A DNA stretch of 64,000 bases, taken from the NCBI RefSeq assembly GCF_022984075.1, contig NZ_JALAAD010000002.1, positions 22,896 to 86,895 on the forward strand. The letters run 5' to 3'. A program made the translations under genes and the position numbers. The stretch is from Synechococcus sp. C9 (GTDB lineage: Bacteria; Cyanobacteriota; Cyanobacteriia; Gloeomargaritales; Gloeomargaritaceae). The notes beneath the pieces were generated by a model. It did no database searches, was not told the origin of the DNA, and worked only from the letters and a program-made list of their open reading frames with translations. Within the stretch, counting starts at the first letter, position 1, and each line of letters begins with the position of its first letter. Shown here in pieces: positions 7,200 to 15,955 of the stretch.

Positions 7200-10100
7200 A
7201 TGCTGTCCACCGCCCAAAATACGGTTTTGCCCTTAGAGCCGAATCCAAATACTATTACTAGCAATAGCTTCAATGTGGCTCTTGGGGTACTGAATAGTGA
7301 TTTGTTGAGTCCTGTCCAAACACGTTTGCAAGCGATTGCCAGCAGTGATGATTTCTTTACTCGGGTACTTGGTGAAAAAACCAATACTGCGGAAATCCAG
7401 GCGATTCGTTCCCAATGGGCGGTTGGTGATTTTTCGGTCTTTCCCAAGCTCCAAATTTTAGATGCGGCGGTGCTCGGAGAGGCTTTTGGTGCCTACAGTG
7501 AGACCACTCAAACGATTTATTTGTCTTCTGCGCTCCTGGCGAGTGAGGCAGATGACTGTATGTTTGGGGCGACCGGGGTTTTGATTGAGGAGACCTTCCA
7601 CTGGTTGGATAGTTTAGTGGGAGACGATACCCCTGGGGATGAGGGCGAACTGGCTCGTCATCTCATCTTTGGGGTCACACCTAGTGGGGAAGAATTAGCC
7701 CGAATTGGTCAAGAGCAAGACCAAGGGCTTCTCTGGCTGAACGGGCAAGCTACGCCTGTGGAACTTTCAAGTGATTTCGCTGGCAACACCTTTGCAACTG
7801 CCCGGAATATCACTTTGGGTTCGACCCCTAGGACCTTCAGAGATTGGGTGGGCAGTACGGATACGCTGGACTACTATCGGTTCACCCTAAATCAGACCAG
7901 CACGGTCAATCTCTTCCTGACGGGCTTGAGTGCTAATGCCCAGTTGGGTTTACTCGATGCTAACGGGCGTTGGCTGGCGTGGGATTGGCGGTCAGGAACT
8001 GAGTCGGAAAGAATTACTCAGGATTTGAATGCGGGTACCTACTTTATTGAGGTACAACAAGGGAGTGGGGACACCTCCTACACCCTCACTGCTTCAGCTG
8101 ACCCACTGCCTGCTGACTTGGCCGGAAATACCTTTGCGACCGCCCGCAATATTACCTTAGGTTCGCCCCCCACGACCTTCAGAGATTGGGTGGGCAGTAC
8201 GGATATGCTGGATTACTATCGGTTCACCCTAAATCAGACCAGCACTGTCAATCTCTCCTTGACGGGTTTGAGTGCCGATGCCCAGTTGGGTTTACTCGAT
8301 GCTAACGGGCGTTGGCTGGCGTGGGATTGGCGGTCAGGAACTGAGTCGGAAAGAATTACTCAGGATTTGAATGCGGGTACCTACTTTATTGAGGTGCGGC
8401 AATGGAGCGGGTTTACCAACTACAACCTCACTGCTTCGGCAACCCCAACTCTGCCAACGGTAACCATTGCGGCGACGGATGCGGAAGCGGCAGAAACTAA
8501 CCCTGGGCAAACCCCCAACCCTGGTCGCTTTACCTTGACCCGCACGGGGAGTACCACCCATGCGCTGACGGTGAACTACTCCATCGGTGGGACGGCGACC
8601 AATGGCAGTGACTTCAACCGTTTGACCGGGACGGTCACCTTTGCCGCAGGTGCAAGTACGGCGTTCATTGACATTAATCCCATCAATGACAGTGAGTTTG
8701 AAGACCCGGAAACCGTCATCCTCACCCTTGTCAATAGCTCGAATTACCTAGTTGGGACAAGCAACAGGGCGACGGTGACCATCCTGGATAATGACCTGCC
8801 AACGGTAACCATTGCGGCGACGGATGCGGAAGCGGCAGAAACTAACCCTGGGCAAACCCCCAACCCTGGTCGCTTTACCTTGACCCGCACGGGGAGTACC
8901 ACCCATGCGCTGACGGTGAACTACTCCATCGGTGGGACGGCGACCAATGGCAGTGACTTCAACCGTTTGACCGGGACGGTCACGTTTGCCGCAGGTGCAA
9001 GTACGGCGTTCATTGATATCAATCCCGTCAATGACACTCTGGTTGAACCCTCGGAGACGGTTATTCTCACCCTTGTTAATAGCTCGAATTACCTAGTTGG
9101 GACAAGCAACAGGGCGACGGTGACCATCCTGGATAATGATGTATTGCCAACGGTAACCATTGCGGCGACGGATGCGGAAGCGGCAGAAACTAACCCTGGG
9201 CAAACCCCCAACCCTGGTCGCTTTACCTTGACCCGCACGGGGAGTACCAGCTCTGCGCTGACGGTGAACTACTCCATCGGTGGGACGGCGACCAATGGCA
9301 GTGACTTCAACCGTTTGACCGGGACGGTCACCTTTGCCGCAGGTGCAAGTACGGCGTTCATTGACATTAATCCCATCAATGACAGTGAGTTTGAAGACCC
9401 GGAAACCGTCATCCTCACCCTTGTCAATAGCTCGAATTACCTAGTTGGGACAAGCAACAGGGCGACGGTGACCATCCTGGATAATGACCTGCCAACGGTA
9501 ACCATTGCGGCGACGGATGCGGAAGCGGCAGAAACTAACCCTGGGCAAACCCCCAACCCTGGTCGCTTTACCTTGACCCGCACGGGGAGTACCACCCATG
9601 CGCTGACGGTGAACTACTCCATCGGTGGGACGGCTACTGGGGGTACAGGTAACAACGCAGACTACACCATCGGGGGTACGTCCACCAGCGTAAACTTCAT
9701 TAACCGAACTGGGACGGTCACCTTTGCCGCAGGCTCTAGCACGGCGGTCATTGACATCAACCCCATTGATGACACTCTGGTTGAACCCTCGGAGACGGTT
9801 ATTCTCACCCTTCTGGGCAGTTCTACCTACCAAATTGGCACCAGTAAGACTGCCACGGTGACCATCCTGGATAATGATGTCCCCACCGTGATTATTTCCC
9901 CCAATATCATTCGAGGGACACTTAGAGCTGATACCTTCACCTATACTCCAACCCATGCCCGCACCGTTTTCATCGGGAATGGCAATGTGGACTACGGCGC
10001 TGGAAGACGGGATGAAATAGACCTGAGTACAGTGTCCTACGGAACAGTCACCTTTAACCTTGCCAACACGAATGGAGGGGGCGTAGTGTTCAATCCAGGG

Positions 10101-11210
10101 AATGGCAATCGCATTTTCGATGCACTCACGCTCAATGACGGCAAAGAAATTCTGTTTGAGGGCATCGAGCGCATCCGATTTGCTGATCGAACCCTTGACC
10201 TATCTGTGACACCCAACGACCCGCACTTTAACCAGCAGTGGAACCTGCACATGATCGGGGTGCACCACGCCTGGCGCTTTACCACTGGCTCCAGTAATGT
10301 ACTGATTGGCATCCAAGACAGTGGCTTGGGAGTTGATAGTCAGGATCAGGACAAAGTTCACCAAGAGATAGATATAAGAAGGACAACCTTTCTTCCTTCT
10401 AACTATCGGGATGAGTTTGGGAAGCCAAGTTCTCACGGAACAGCCGTTCAGGGGATTATCGCCGCAAAAAGTAACAATGGTAGCGGGATAGCTGGAATCA
10501 ACTGGAACTCTAATGTGTTCCACATTGATGTGCTGGATAATGATGGCAACGATTTATCCCTCCACGATGCGGCACAACGGATGATTAACAGTGCCAAAAA
10601 TTCAGGTCAGAAGTTGGTCATCAACATGAGTTTGGGTGCTAATCCTACTACTTTTGGAGAGGACTTGGGTTGGCGAATAGGAGATGTTGTGAAGAATAAT
10701 CAGGATGTGTTGTTTGTCATATCCTCTGGTAATGATGGGCACAAAAGAGAAGGTATCGGTTACCCCGCCTTCTTGGCTAGTAAGTACAACAATGTGATGG
10801 CAGTGGGAGCAGTTCACGGGACGAAAAACGCCTATGGTCAGGCAACCACTCCAGGTACTCGTATTGAATACTCTGGGTGGTGGGGTTCCCAGTACGGCAC
10901 TGGGTTAACCCTAATGGCTCCCTCGGAAGTCTATACCACGAAGGCTACTCGTAATCCTACGGGTTCTGTCAGCTTTAGTTACGACGAAAAATTTAATGGC
11001 ACATCAGCGGCGGCACCTCATGTGACTGGTGTAGCTTCCCTCATTTGGAGCGTCAACCCCAATCTCACAGCCGCTCAACTCAAAACCATCATGTCGGACA
11101 CTGCCTATAAGGGTGTTCCTGACTATAGCAAACGCTACTATGGGGAAGGGGTAGTCAATGCTGATGCTGCTGTGCGGAGGGCGATGGCAATGGCTCGTGG
11201 GTCTGCCTAG
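7200..11210 (+). CDS. Secreted-type subtilase with PPC and Calx-beta repeats
   Basis: 1336 residues. Order: an N-terminal region with IEETFHWLDSLVGD (about 115-205) common in large cyanobacterial exoproteins; two PPC-like beta domains (about 195-415); four Calx-beta repeats (about 418-900), each starting PTVTIAATDAEAAETNPGQT and ending TVTILDND; a linker; then an S8 subtilisin domain (about 1005-1330). Catalytic triad: Asp1040 (GIQDSGLG), His1079 (SSHGTAVQG) and Ser1269 (NGTSAAAPHVTG), all intact. No classical signal peptide is visible, so export is presumably by a type I route, as for similar Calx-beta proteins. Calx-beta modules bind calcium and act in adhesion. The next gene is a PrcB-like lipoprotein, a plausible partner. 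AAAGGAG lies 11-15 nt before the ATG. Confidence 0.85.
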   Translation: MLSTAQNTVLPLEPNPNTITSNSFNVALGVLNSDLLSPVQTRLQAIASSDDFFTRVLGEKTNTAEIQAIRSQWAVGDFSVFPKLQILDAAVLGEAFGAYSETTQTIYLSSALLASEADDCMFGATGVLIEETFHWLDSLVGDDTPGDEGELARHLIFGVTPSGEELARIGQEQDQGLLWLNGQATPVELSSDFAGNTFATARNITLGSTPRTFRDWVGSTDTLDYYRFTLNQTSTVNLFLTGLSANAQLGLLDANGRWLAWDWRSGTESERITQDLNAGTYFIEVQQGSGDTSYTLTASADPLPADLAGNTFATARNITLGSPPTTFRDWVGSTDMLDYYRFTLNQTSTVNLSLTGLSADAQLGLLDANGRWLAWDWRSGTESERITQDLNAGTYFIEVRQWSGFTNYNLTASATPTLPTVTIAATDAEAAETNPGQTPNPGRFTLTRTGSTTHALTVNYSIGGTATNGSDFNRLTGTVTFAAGASTAFIDINPINDSEFEDPETVILTLVNSSNYLVGTSNRATVTILDNDLPTVTIAATDAEAAETNPGQTPNPGRFTLTRTGSTTHALTVNYSIGGTATNGSDFNRLTGTVTFAAGASTAFIDINPVNDTLVEPSETVILTLVNSSNYLVGTSNRATVTILDNDVLPTVTIAATDAEAAETNPGQTPNPGRFTLTRTGSTSSALTVNYSIGGTATNGSDFNRLTGTVTFAAGASTAFIDINPINDSEFEDPETVILTLVNSSNYLVGTSNRATVTILDNDLPTVTIAATDAEAAETNPGQTPNPGRFTLTRTGSTTHALTVNYSIGGTATGGTGNNADYTIGGTSTSVNFINRTGTVTFAAGSSTAVIDINPIDDTLVEPSETVILTLLGSSTYQIGTSKTATVTILDNDVPTVIISPNIIRGTLRADTFTYTPTHARTVFIGNGNVDYGAGRRDEIDLSTVSYGTVTFNLANTNGGGVVFNPGNGNRIFDALTLNDGKEILFEGIERIRFADRTLDLSVTPNDPHFNQQWNLHMIGVHHAWRFTTGSSNVLIGIQDSGLGVDSQDQDKVHQEIDIRRTTFLPSNYRDEFGKPSSHGTAVQGIIAAKSNNGSGIAGINWNSNVFHIDVLDNDGNDLSLHDAAQRMINSAKNSGQKLVINMSLGANPTTFGEDLGWRIGDVVKNNQDVLFVISSGNDGHKREGIGYPAFLASKYNNVMAVGAVHGTKNAYGQATTPGTRIEYSGWWGSQYGTGLTLMAPSEVYTTKATRNPTGSVSFSYDEKFNGTSAAAPHVTGVASLIWSVNPNLTAAQLKTIMSDTAYKGVPDYSKRYYGEGVVNADAAVRRAMAMARGSA
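8455..9885 (+). repeat. Four tandem Calx-beta coding repeats
   Basis: Units of roughly 340-400 bp begin at about 8455, 8799, 9147 and 9493 with the same CCAACGGTAACCATTGCGG string and are nearly identical over long stretches. This implies recent homogenisation and makes the copy number unstable. Confidence 0.85.
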
Positions 11211-11315
11211 TTTAACCTTCACTGCTTAGCTACAAAATGGGGTGGGCACCACTGTTCACCCCTGCTCTATTCCTCCCTAAATTGTGAACGTAAAACTCCA
11301 AAGCTGATCGAGCCA

Positions 11316-11945
11316 ATGTCTCAACCAAGGAATGCCCAAAAGATTATCGAGAGGAAGAGGTTTAGTCTCAAATTACAGGAGAGCTATTCACTTCTTGCAA
11401 AAATTTTGAGATTTATTTCCATCATTGGAATTACAGTCTCTTTAAGTAGCTGTCATCCATCTTTTTTGAGAAAGTTTCCAAGTCTCGGATCGCATTTTTC
11501 TTCTGCTGAGGTTTCTATGTCTGCAACAATTCCTTTTCAAACGATTGATTTCGGTTACACACCCCTGGAAGAGCAATTTATCCCCCAACCACAAGTGTTT
11601 ATTTTTACGAACCATGTAACATGGGAGCAGTTGTGGCAAAGTAGTAAAATTTTAGACCTCAATTTACAAAAACCACCAGCTCCTCAGTTTGATTTTAAGC
11701 GACAAACTCTTATTGGACTGACATCTGGCTCCCGTTCAACAGGAGGTTATGCCCTACGCATTGATAAAATTGAAGTTGTAACAAGTGCTGAGGGTGATTC
11801 CTGGATACTACATTACACGGAGTTGGTGCCTGGTAGAAATTGCCTAGTTACCCAATCTCCCACTACACCTACAGCTTTTATTGCAGTTGAGGTGCCTGTT
11901 TTACCGATCAAGCTACAGGGGAAAACAGTTTCTATGGAGTGTTAG
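11316..11945 (+). CDS. PrcB-domain lipoprotein
   Basis: 209 residues. After a basic N-terminus, a hydrophobic segment (about 30-46) ends in LSSC, a lipobox, so it is a probable lipoprotein. The C-terminal half (HVTWEQLWQSS, FKRQTLIGLTSGSRSTGGYA, ILHYTELVPGRNC) matches the PrcB C-terminal domain, named after the PrcB subunit of the Treponema dentilisin protease complex, where it accompanies the subtilisin-like PrtP. Its position just after a subtilase gene on the same strand fits a protease-accessory role. The functional pairing here is inference. Confidence 0.75.
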   Translation: MSQPRNAQKIIERKRFSLKLQESYSLLAKILRFISIIGITVSLSSCHPSFLRKFPSLGSHFSSAEVSMSATIPFQTIDFGYTPLEEQFIPQPQVFIFTNHVTWEQLWQSSKILDLNLQKPPAPQFDFKRQTLIGLTSGSRSTGGYALRIDKIEVVTSAEGDSWILHYTELVPGRNCLVTQSPTTPTAFIAVEVPVLPIKLQGKTVSMEC

Positions 11946-11968
11946 TAGTCATTTTCCGGCATTGCTGA

Positions 11969-13453
11969 TTCTATGGCACGGGAGCTGGAAGTGCGCCGGG
12001 GGTTCTCCGTATTTCTGAATTTGGTTCCACGTTCGTCAGCAATGGTGAGGACAAGAATAATCTTCTCGCTTTCATTGGCAATACCATCACTTTGAGTGAT
12101 GTCACCGATAAAAGTACCAAAGTTCTCAGGACAGAACTGGACGTGGCAACCGAGGAGGGGATTTTCTCCCTGGATGTGGCCTTCGGTGCGGAGTTTGCCA
12201 ACTATTTGGGGGTGAAAGCCGCCAACACCCTGCGTTCCGCTGCGGATGTCCAGGCACTTCTACAGAACATCTACAAACAAACGGGGCGCAAAACGGCTAT
12301 TGTCTATTGGGTGTTGGATCAGATCAACCTAAGTATCGTAATGCTCACCCCAGGCATTCCCCAAGGCGTTGCCCAAAACCAGGGCGTCACGGTGGCCTCG
12401 GTTGATTTGGCAACAGGTCTGGTTCAGCAACCGAAAACTGCACCGCTTGTCTATCGGGGGGTGCCCAGTGCCCGCCGGGATGAAGTTCTCAGGGTGATCA
12501 GTCGCTTCCGCAATCAAGTGGCAGACCGTCGCTGGGTAGGGGGCAAAAAATACCTCCAAGATGCGCAAACCCTCTACCGCTGGCTAATTGAGCCGATTGA
12601 GCCAGAATTGCAAGCGCAAGGGATTGATAGCCTACTGGTGGTACCGGATAGGGGGATTCGCCTCCTGCCGTTGGCCGCTCTCCATGACGGTAAGCAATTC
12701 TTAATTGAGAAGTACAATCTGGCAATCACCCCCAGTATCAACCTCATTTCGACCCAGTATCGTCCTCTCCAGGGGGCGCAGGTGCTGGCAATGGGAGCCT
12801 CCACCTTTACAAATGAAAGCCCCCTGCCCTCCGTGCCCACAGAATTGAAGACCATTACCAGCGTCTGGCCGGGTCGCTATTTCCTCAACCAAGACTTTAC
12901 CCCAGAGCGGTTGATCCAAGAGCGCAAGTCGGGGCAATTTCGGATGGTGCATTTGGCCACCCACGCCACCTTCAAACCTGGGGATTTGCGTGATTCTTAC
13001 ATCGTATTTGGCAACAATCAGAACCTGCCCGTCACCCAATTGCCCCAACTCTCCCTACAGGGGGTAGAATTACTGACCTTGGGGGCGTGTCGCACACTGA
13101 TCGGAGACATAACTGACCCAACGGTAGAATTTGGCTTTGCGGGTTTGGCGGTGAAAACCGGTGTGCAAACCGCAGTGGCCTCGCTATGGAATGTGGATGA
13201 TACCTCTACTTTTGCTTTGATGGCAGAATTTTACACCAACCTCCAGAGTACCCCGATTAAAGCAGAAGCTCTACGGCAAGCCCAACTGGCATTACTACGG
13301 GGTCAAACCAAAGTGGAAGGCGGTCAACTGCGTTTGGTGACCCAGAGAGGACAGAGCATTCCTTTGCCCCCAGAACTGGCTCAAGTGAAAGGACTAGACT
13401 TTGCCCACCCCTACTTCTGGTCTGGGTTTAGTATGATTGGTAGCCCCTGGTAA
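11969..13453 (+). pseudogene. CHAT-domain (caspase-like) protease, 5'-truncated
   Basis: The frame is open from 11969 to 13453 (495 codons), but the only plausible start is a weak TTG at 12092 with no ribosome-binding site. The upstream in-frame sequence (GVLRISEFGSTFVSNGED) looks like the tail of the exoprotein region that precedes CHAT domains in cyanobacteria. The CHAT fold itself is complete: LPLAALHDG, HLATHATF (catalytic His) and LTLGACRT (catalytic Cys), then ASLWNVDDTST. CHAT proteases are caspase relatives. The most likely reading is a remnant of a much longer gene; expression from the TTG cannot be excluded. Confidence 0.65.
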
Positions 13454-13565
13454 GGCGGAGGATGCTTTTGCGCCATACTTAGTCTGTCGTCTCGCAGGCA
13501 TTCGTCTATTTCTATCTGGGAAAAGAGGTTTACAGCCGTATCCTGTAACCACTTAAAAGGCTGTC

Positions 13566-13635
13566 TCTCCCTGTTTACTCACCAGAATTTAATCCAATTG
13601 AGATGATATGGTCAGTCCTAAAAAATTTTATCAAG
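13566..13635 (+). pseudogene. IS630-family transposase fragment
   Basis: The frame reads LPVYSPEFNPIEMIWSVLK, the block around the last catalytic glutamate (NPIE) of IS630/Tc1-type transposases. The rest of the gene is absent; it runs directly into methyltransferase-like sequence at about 13612. Confidence 0.7.
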
Positions 13636-13958
13636 TGCAAATTCGTGGCGTGGATGTCTTTCACCCCCAAACTGGGGAAGTACGCTCCAGCAATGGGGAT
13701 GAGATTGCCTGTTGGTTCCTAGACACCAACTACAACCATGAGAGCTTTTTTGTCCGTCATGCCTATTTTATTGGAGCCAGTAGCGACCCCTACAAAGCCC
13801 TGAAAAACTCCCTCAGAGCCGAAATAGACGAAGCCACCTGGGACACACTGAGAAGCGACACCTCCCGCCCCTTCCCCAAACCCACATCGGGTAATATCGC
13901 TGTGAAAGTCATCAACCACCTGGGCGATGAAGTCTTGAAAGTCTTTAGAGTGGAGTAG
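13608..13958 (+). pseudogene. C-terminal fragment of an adenine-specific DNA methyltransferase
   Basis: 116 codons. GDEIACWFLDTNYNHESFFV, then AYFIGASSDPYKALKN, and the end GNIAVKVINHLGDEVLKVFRV are the usual C-terminus of Mod-type (type III-like) site-specific DNA methyltransferases. No SAM-binding or DPPY motif is present, so it is a remnant. The apparent ATG belongs to the fused IS630 fragment. Confidence 0.65.
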
Positions 13959-14151
13959 AATCGCTTGAAGGATATACAGTTTATTTGTCAATTAAAGGAT
14001 ACAAAAAGCCTTGATTATTCTAATTCTAATAAAATTAGCATGATTGACCAATGTATCCTATAATTACTTAAAAGATTGTATAGCAATCCTATTGGAGAGT
14101 ACAACAGTAATTGCATGAGAGGTATGCTGTCAGCTGGTTTCTGTAAGTGTC

Positions 14152-14186
14152 TGTCTAACAATGACTTGGGCACTTTCGACAGAACT
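14152..14186 (-). pseudogene. 35-bp antitoxin-gene fragment
   Basis: TGTCTAACAATGACTTGGGC and the next 15 nt match 40826-40860 (inside the antitoxin gene at 40749-40988) with one mismatch. It is a scar of a related toxin-antitoxin cassette. Confidence 0.5.
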
Positions 14187-14241
14187 CGACAGCATCAGTC
14201 TTCCCCAGCTTGTTGCTTGAGTAGGTTAATGACATCCTCAG

Positions 14242-14380
14242 TTGACATACCCCCCTGCCTAAAGACAGGGGATTCTTGACGCTTCACAGACCGACGCCAC
14301 CGAACCTTTCGGCTCAGTGGTCTTACTCAATCTCCACGTCCGTTTTTGAGTCGGGCGATGCCCCATCCCGACTTGTTCTA
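14242..14380 (-). ncRNA. Solo IS605/TnpB right end, omega-RNA-like
   Basis: Read on the minus strand it has the layout of the right end attached to the tnpB fragment at 25422-25573: GAACAAGTCGGGATGGGGC, ACGGACGTGGAGAT, GTCGGTCTGTGAAGCGTCAA, then a hairpin CCCCTGTC / GACAGGGG-like stem ending in TTGACA at the outer boundary. TnpB right ends of this type encode the guide (omega) RNA whose guide is read from the flank beyond TTGACA. No tnpB is attached, so it is a stand-alone remnant. RNA expression is not shown. Confidence 0.6.
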
Positions 14381-14487
14381 TATATTTCGCTGAATTTTTC
14401 TGAAGACCCCAATGTCTTACTACATGACAAGGAAAAAAGAACACCAACAACAAAGTTTTAGATGTTAAGATATAGGAATCTTAGATT

Positions 14488-14582
14488 CTATGACGTATAA
14501 TAAGTGTGACTGTAACCCATCACATCCTCCGCCATTTTCTCTGTATCTTTTATCCGTATCTCCCCTGACATCAGCTTGGGTA
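14488..14582 (-). pseudogene. C-terminal fragment of a small antitoxin-like protein
   Basis: On the minus strand the frame LPKLMSGEIRIKDTEKMAED ends at TAG 14488-14490 and resembles the C-terminus of the intact small protein at 15462-15650 (FPKLMSGEIRVAEQPVKDVL). The 5' part is missing. Confidence 0.5.
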
Positions 14583-14603
14583 ACAGGCGATCGCTTATTT
14601 CCT

Positions 14604-14858
14604 CTATTGGTAGTTATGGTTAGCGATTTTTGCATAAAGCACAACAGGATCGAGGTCTGCGCCATTCTCCTAGCAAATTGTTCCTAAATCTGGATTGACT
14701 CTAACAGTAGCAAAATATACTGAGTCTTGTAGTGGTTCAAAGATGCCGCTAAATTTAATAATTTCTGCTAGATCAACAATGCCCTCTATACCATCTTCAA
14801 AGGTAAGATGCAGTTGATAGTCTTTTATTGGTTTTACGGCAGTAATATCTTTCACCAT
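14604..14858 (-). pseudogene. DUF2442 protein interrupted by an amber codon
   Basis: MVKDITAVKPIKDYQLHLTF then VNPDLGTIC-stop-ENGADLDPVVLYAK. Family members read GTICW.NGADL..DVLY, so a Trp codon TGG became TAG (one base); after it the frame continues normally to TAG at 14604-14606. DUF2442 proteins are small antitoxin-like partners of DUF4160 proteins. The gene overlaps the preceding DUF2442 gene by 7 bp. The truncated 62-residue product lacks the last conserved block. Confidence 0.75.
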
Positions 14859-15112
14859 TGGGATATGTTTTGCGGTTGTAGGTTATTAGCTAAGCGAATC
14901 AAACCGTCAATGGATAGGTCTTCATCAATGGTGAACCAGTGGATACCATAGCCAGATGGGGAAATTTTATAGAGGTTTCGTTCTGCTTCGGTAGCTTGAG
15001 CTAGCCGTTTGGATGTTCGATCAATAGGAATGTGATAGGTCGAGCCATCCACCGTTAAAATCATATTCTCTTGGTCAAAAGTGAGGCTTTGCACTATGTG
15101 ATGTTTACTCAT
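14852..15112 (-). CDS. DUF2442 antitoxin-like protein
   Basis: 86 residues from MSKHHIVQSLTFD, ending with the family signature GYGIHWFTIDEDLSIDGLIR. DUF2442 genes usually follow DUF4160 genes as two-gene toxin-antitoxin-like units. Here the ATGA start overlaps the stop of the disrupted DUF4160 gene. An earlier in-frame ATG at 15139 exists but lies inside that gene; 15112 is preferred for the 4-bp overlap. A second DUF2442 copy follows, killed by a nonsense codon. Confidence 0.75.
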   Translation of the reverse strand: MSKHHIVQSLTFDQENMILTVDGSTYHIPIDRTSKRLAQATEAERNLYKISPSGYGIHWFTIDEDLSIDGLIRLANNLQPQNISQW

Positions 15113-15462
15113 AGCTGATCTCCAAAATAAGTGTTCCAAGCTTCCACAATTTCATCAAAATTTTGTAGAATAATTTTACGCACCTCTCTAGTATCTCGCT
15201 TAGTCATATTATAAGCATAGGCTTCTCGAATGTCATATATAGCAATCCTACTTGATTAGTGAACAGAGATTCCCCAGAACCAAGGACGGGGGCGGTGCCC
15301 CTGCGACCCCTATTCCATTCTCATTTAGGACTGCTATAGTTCCAAATCGAGCCAATATTTGCATTCAGCTTCTCCCTTTTGGGCGTGGATGTGGATTGGT
15401 TCTGCTCCTTCGTTGGAATAGAAATGAAATCTCCAGCCACGCAAATATAGAACGGTTGGCAC
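15109..15462 (-). pseudogene. DUF4160 protein disrupted by a miniature element
   Basis: The GTG start at 15462 gives VPTVLYLRGWRFHFYSNEG, then EPIHIHAQKGEAECKYWLDL, the DUF4160 N-terminal half; the frame then hits TAG formed by the end of the 101-bp element (15238-15338). Beyond the element the frame YDIREAYAYNMTKRD and REVRKIILQNFDEIVEAWN is the family C-terminal half. Removing the element with one TA copy rejoins the two halves exactly in frame. The stop overlaps the DUF2442 start, and the GTG overlaps the upstream gene's stop by one base, so this was the middle of an operon. Confidence 0.85.
15238..15338. mobile_element. 101-bp MITE with TATAGCAATCCTA termini
   Basis: The termini are inverted repeats: TATAGCAATCCTA at the left and TAGGACTGCTATA at the right (one mismatch), with TA as the apparent target duplication, as in IS630/Tc1-type elements. 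It sits inside the DUF4160 gene and its precise excision would restore the frame. Partial relatives are at 6725 and 26513-26527; an IS630 transposase scrap is at 13566. Confidence 0.85.
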
Positions 15463-15650
15463 TACAGCACATCCTTCACCGGTTGCTCTGCTACCCGAAT
15501 CTCCCCTGACATTAGCTTGGGAAATTTTAATAGCCATTCCTGCTCGATCGTTTTAAGAGATTCCAGCATTGCAGTTAGATCACCGTTAAATTGAGCATCT
15601 CGATCGGCTCGGATTTTATGTAGTTCCTCGATAATTGGATCATTCCACAT
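15462..15650 (-). CDS. Small antitoxin-like protein upstream of DUF4160
   Basis: About 62 residues, MWNDPIIEELHKIRADRDAQ through LMSGEIRVAEQPVKDVL. Short proteins of the MW(N/D)DPI(V/I)EE type are commonly encoded next to DUF4160 or PIN toxins in cyanobacteria. AGGAGA lies 6 nt before the ATG at 15650; the in-frame ATG at 15656 overlaps that site, so 15650 is chosen. Its stop shares one base with the DUF4160 start. Function unproven. Confidence 0.6.
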   Translation of the reverse strand: MWNDPIIEELHKIRADRDAQFNGDLTAMLESLKTIEQEWLLKFPKLMSGEIRVAEQPVKDVL

Positions 15651-15694
15651 GGTCATCTCCTAAAAGTTCTTCAGGTGTACCGATAATCGAGGGT

Positions 15695-15807
15695 TATAGT
15701 CGTTTCACAAGAAAATGCAACACTTTGAAGCACTGGTAATCACTGTATCCCCTTCTAGGAAAGGGTTTGCAGGTAAAGGCGAATGTCGCAAACTTGTTTG
15801 AAATTAC
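15695..15807 (-). repeat. 113-bp dispersed repeat, copy 2 (inverted)
   Basis: Reverse complement of 2519-2631 over 113 nt with few differences. It lies in a non-coding interval (15657-15955) between the antitoxin operon and tnpB; nothing else is recognised there. Confidence 0.75.
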
Positions 15808-15955
15808 TATATTTTCTATCACAGGGCGTTTATTAGCATTGGCAACTGGATAAGAGCCATTCTGAGGGTTATCAGTCCATGCTCTAGAGGAAAGCTACAT
15901 CAGAAGGGGCTACATCGTGGAAAATAGAGACTATTCTTTTGGCTACACAAGACTT

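Noticed and set aside
9441..9956. 171-codon minus-strand frame inside the subtilase gene
   Set aside because: Antisense shadow of the GC-biased Calx-beta repeats; the plus-strand protein has clear domains and catalytic residues.
11221..11275. Hairpin GGGGTG/CACCCC after the subtilase as a terminator
   Set aside because: The loop is long and no T-run follows, so an intrinsic terminator is not supported.
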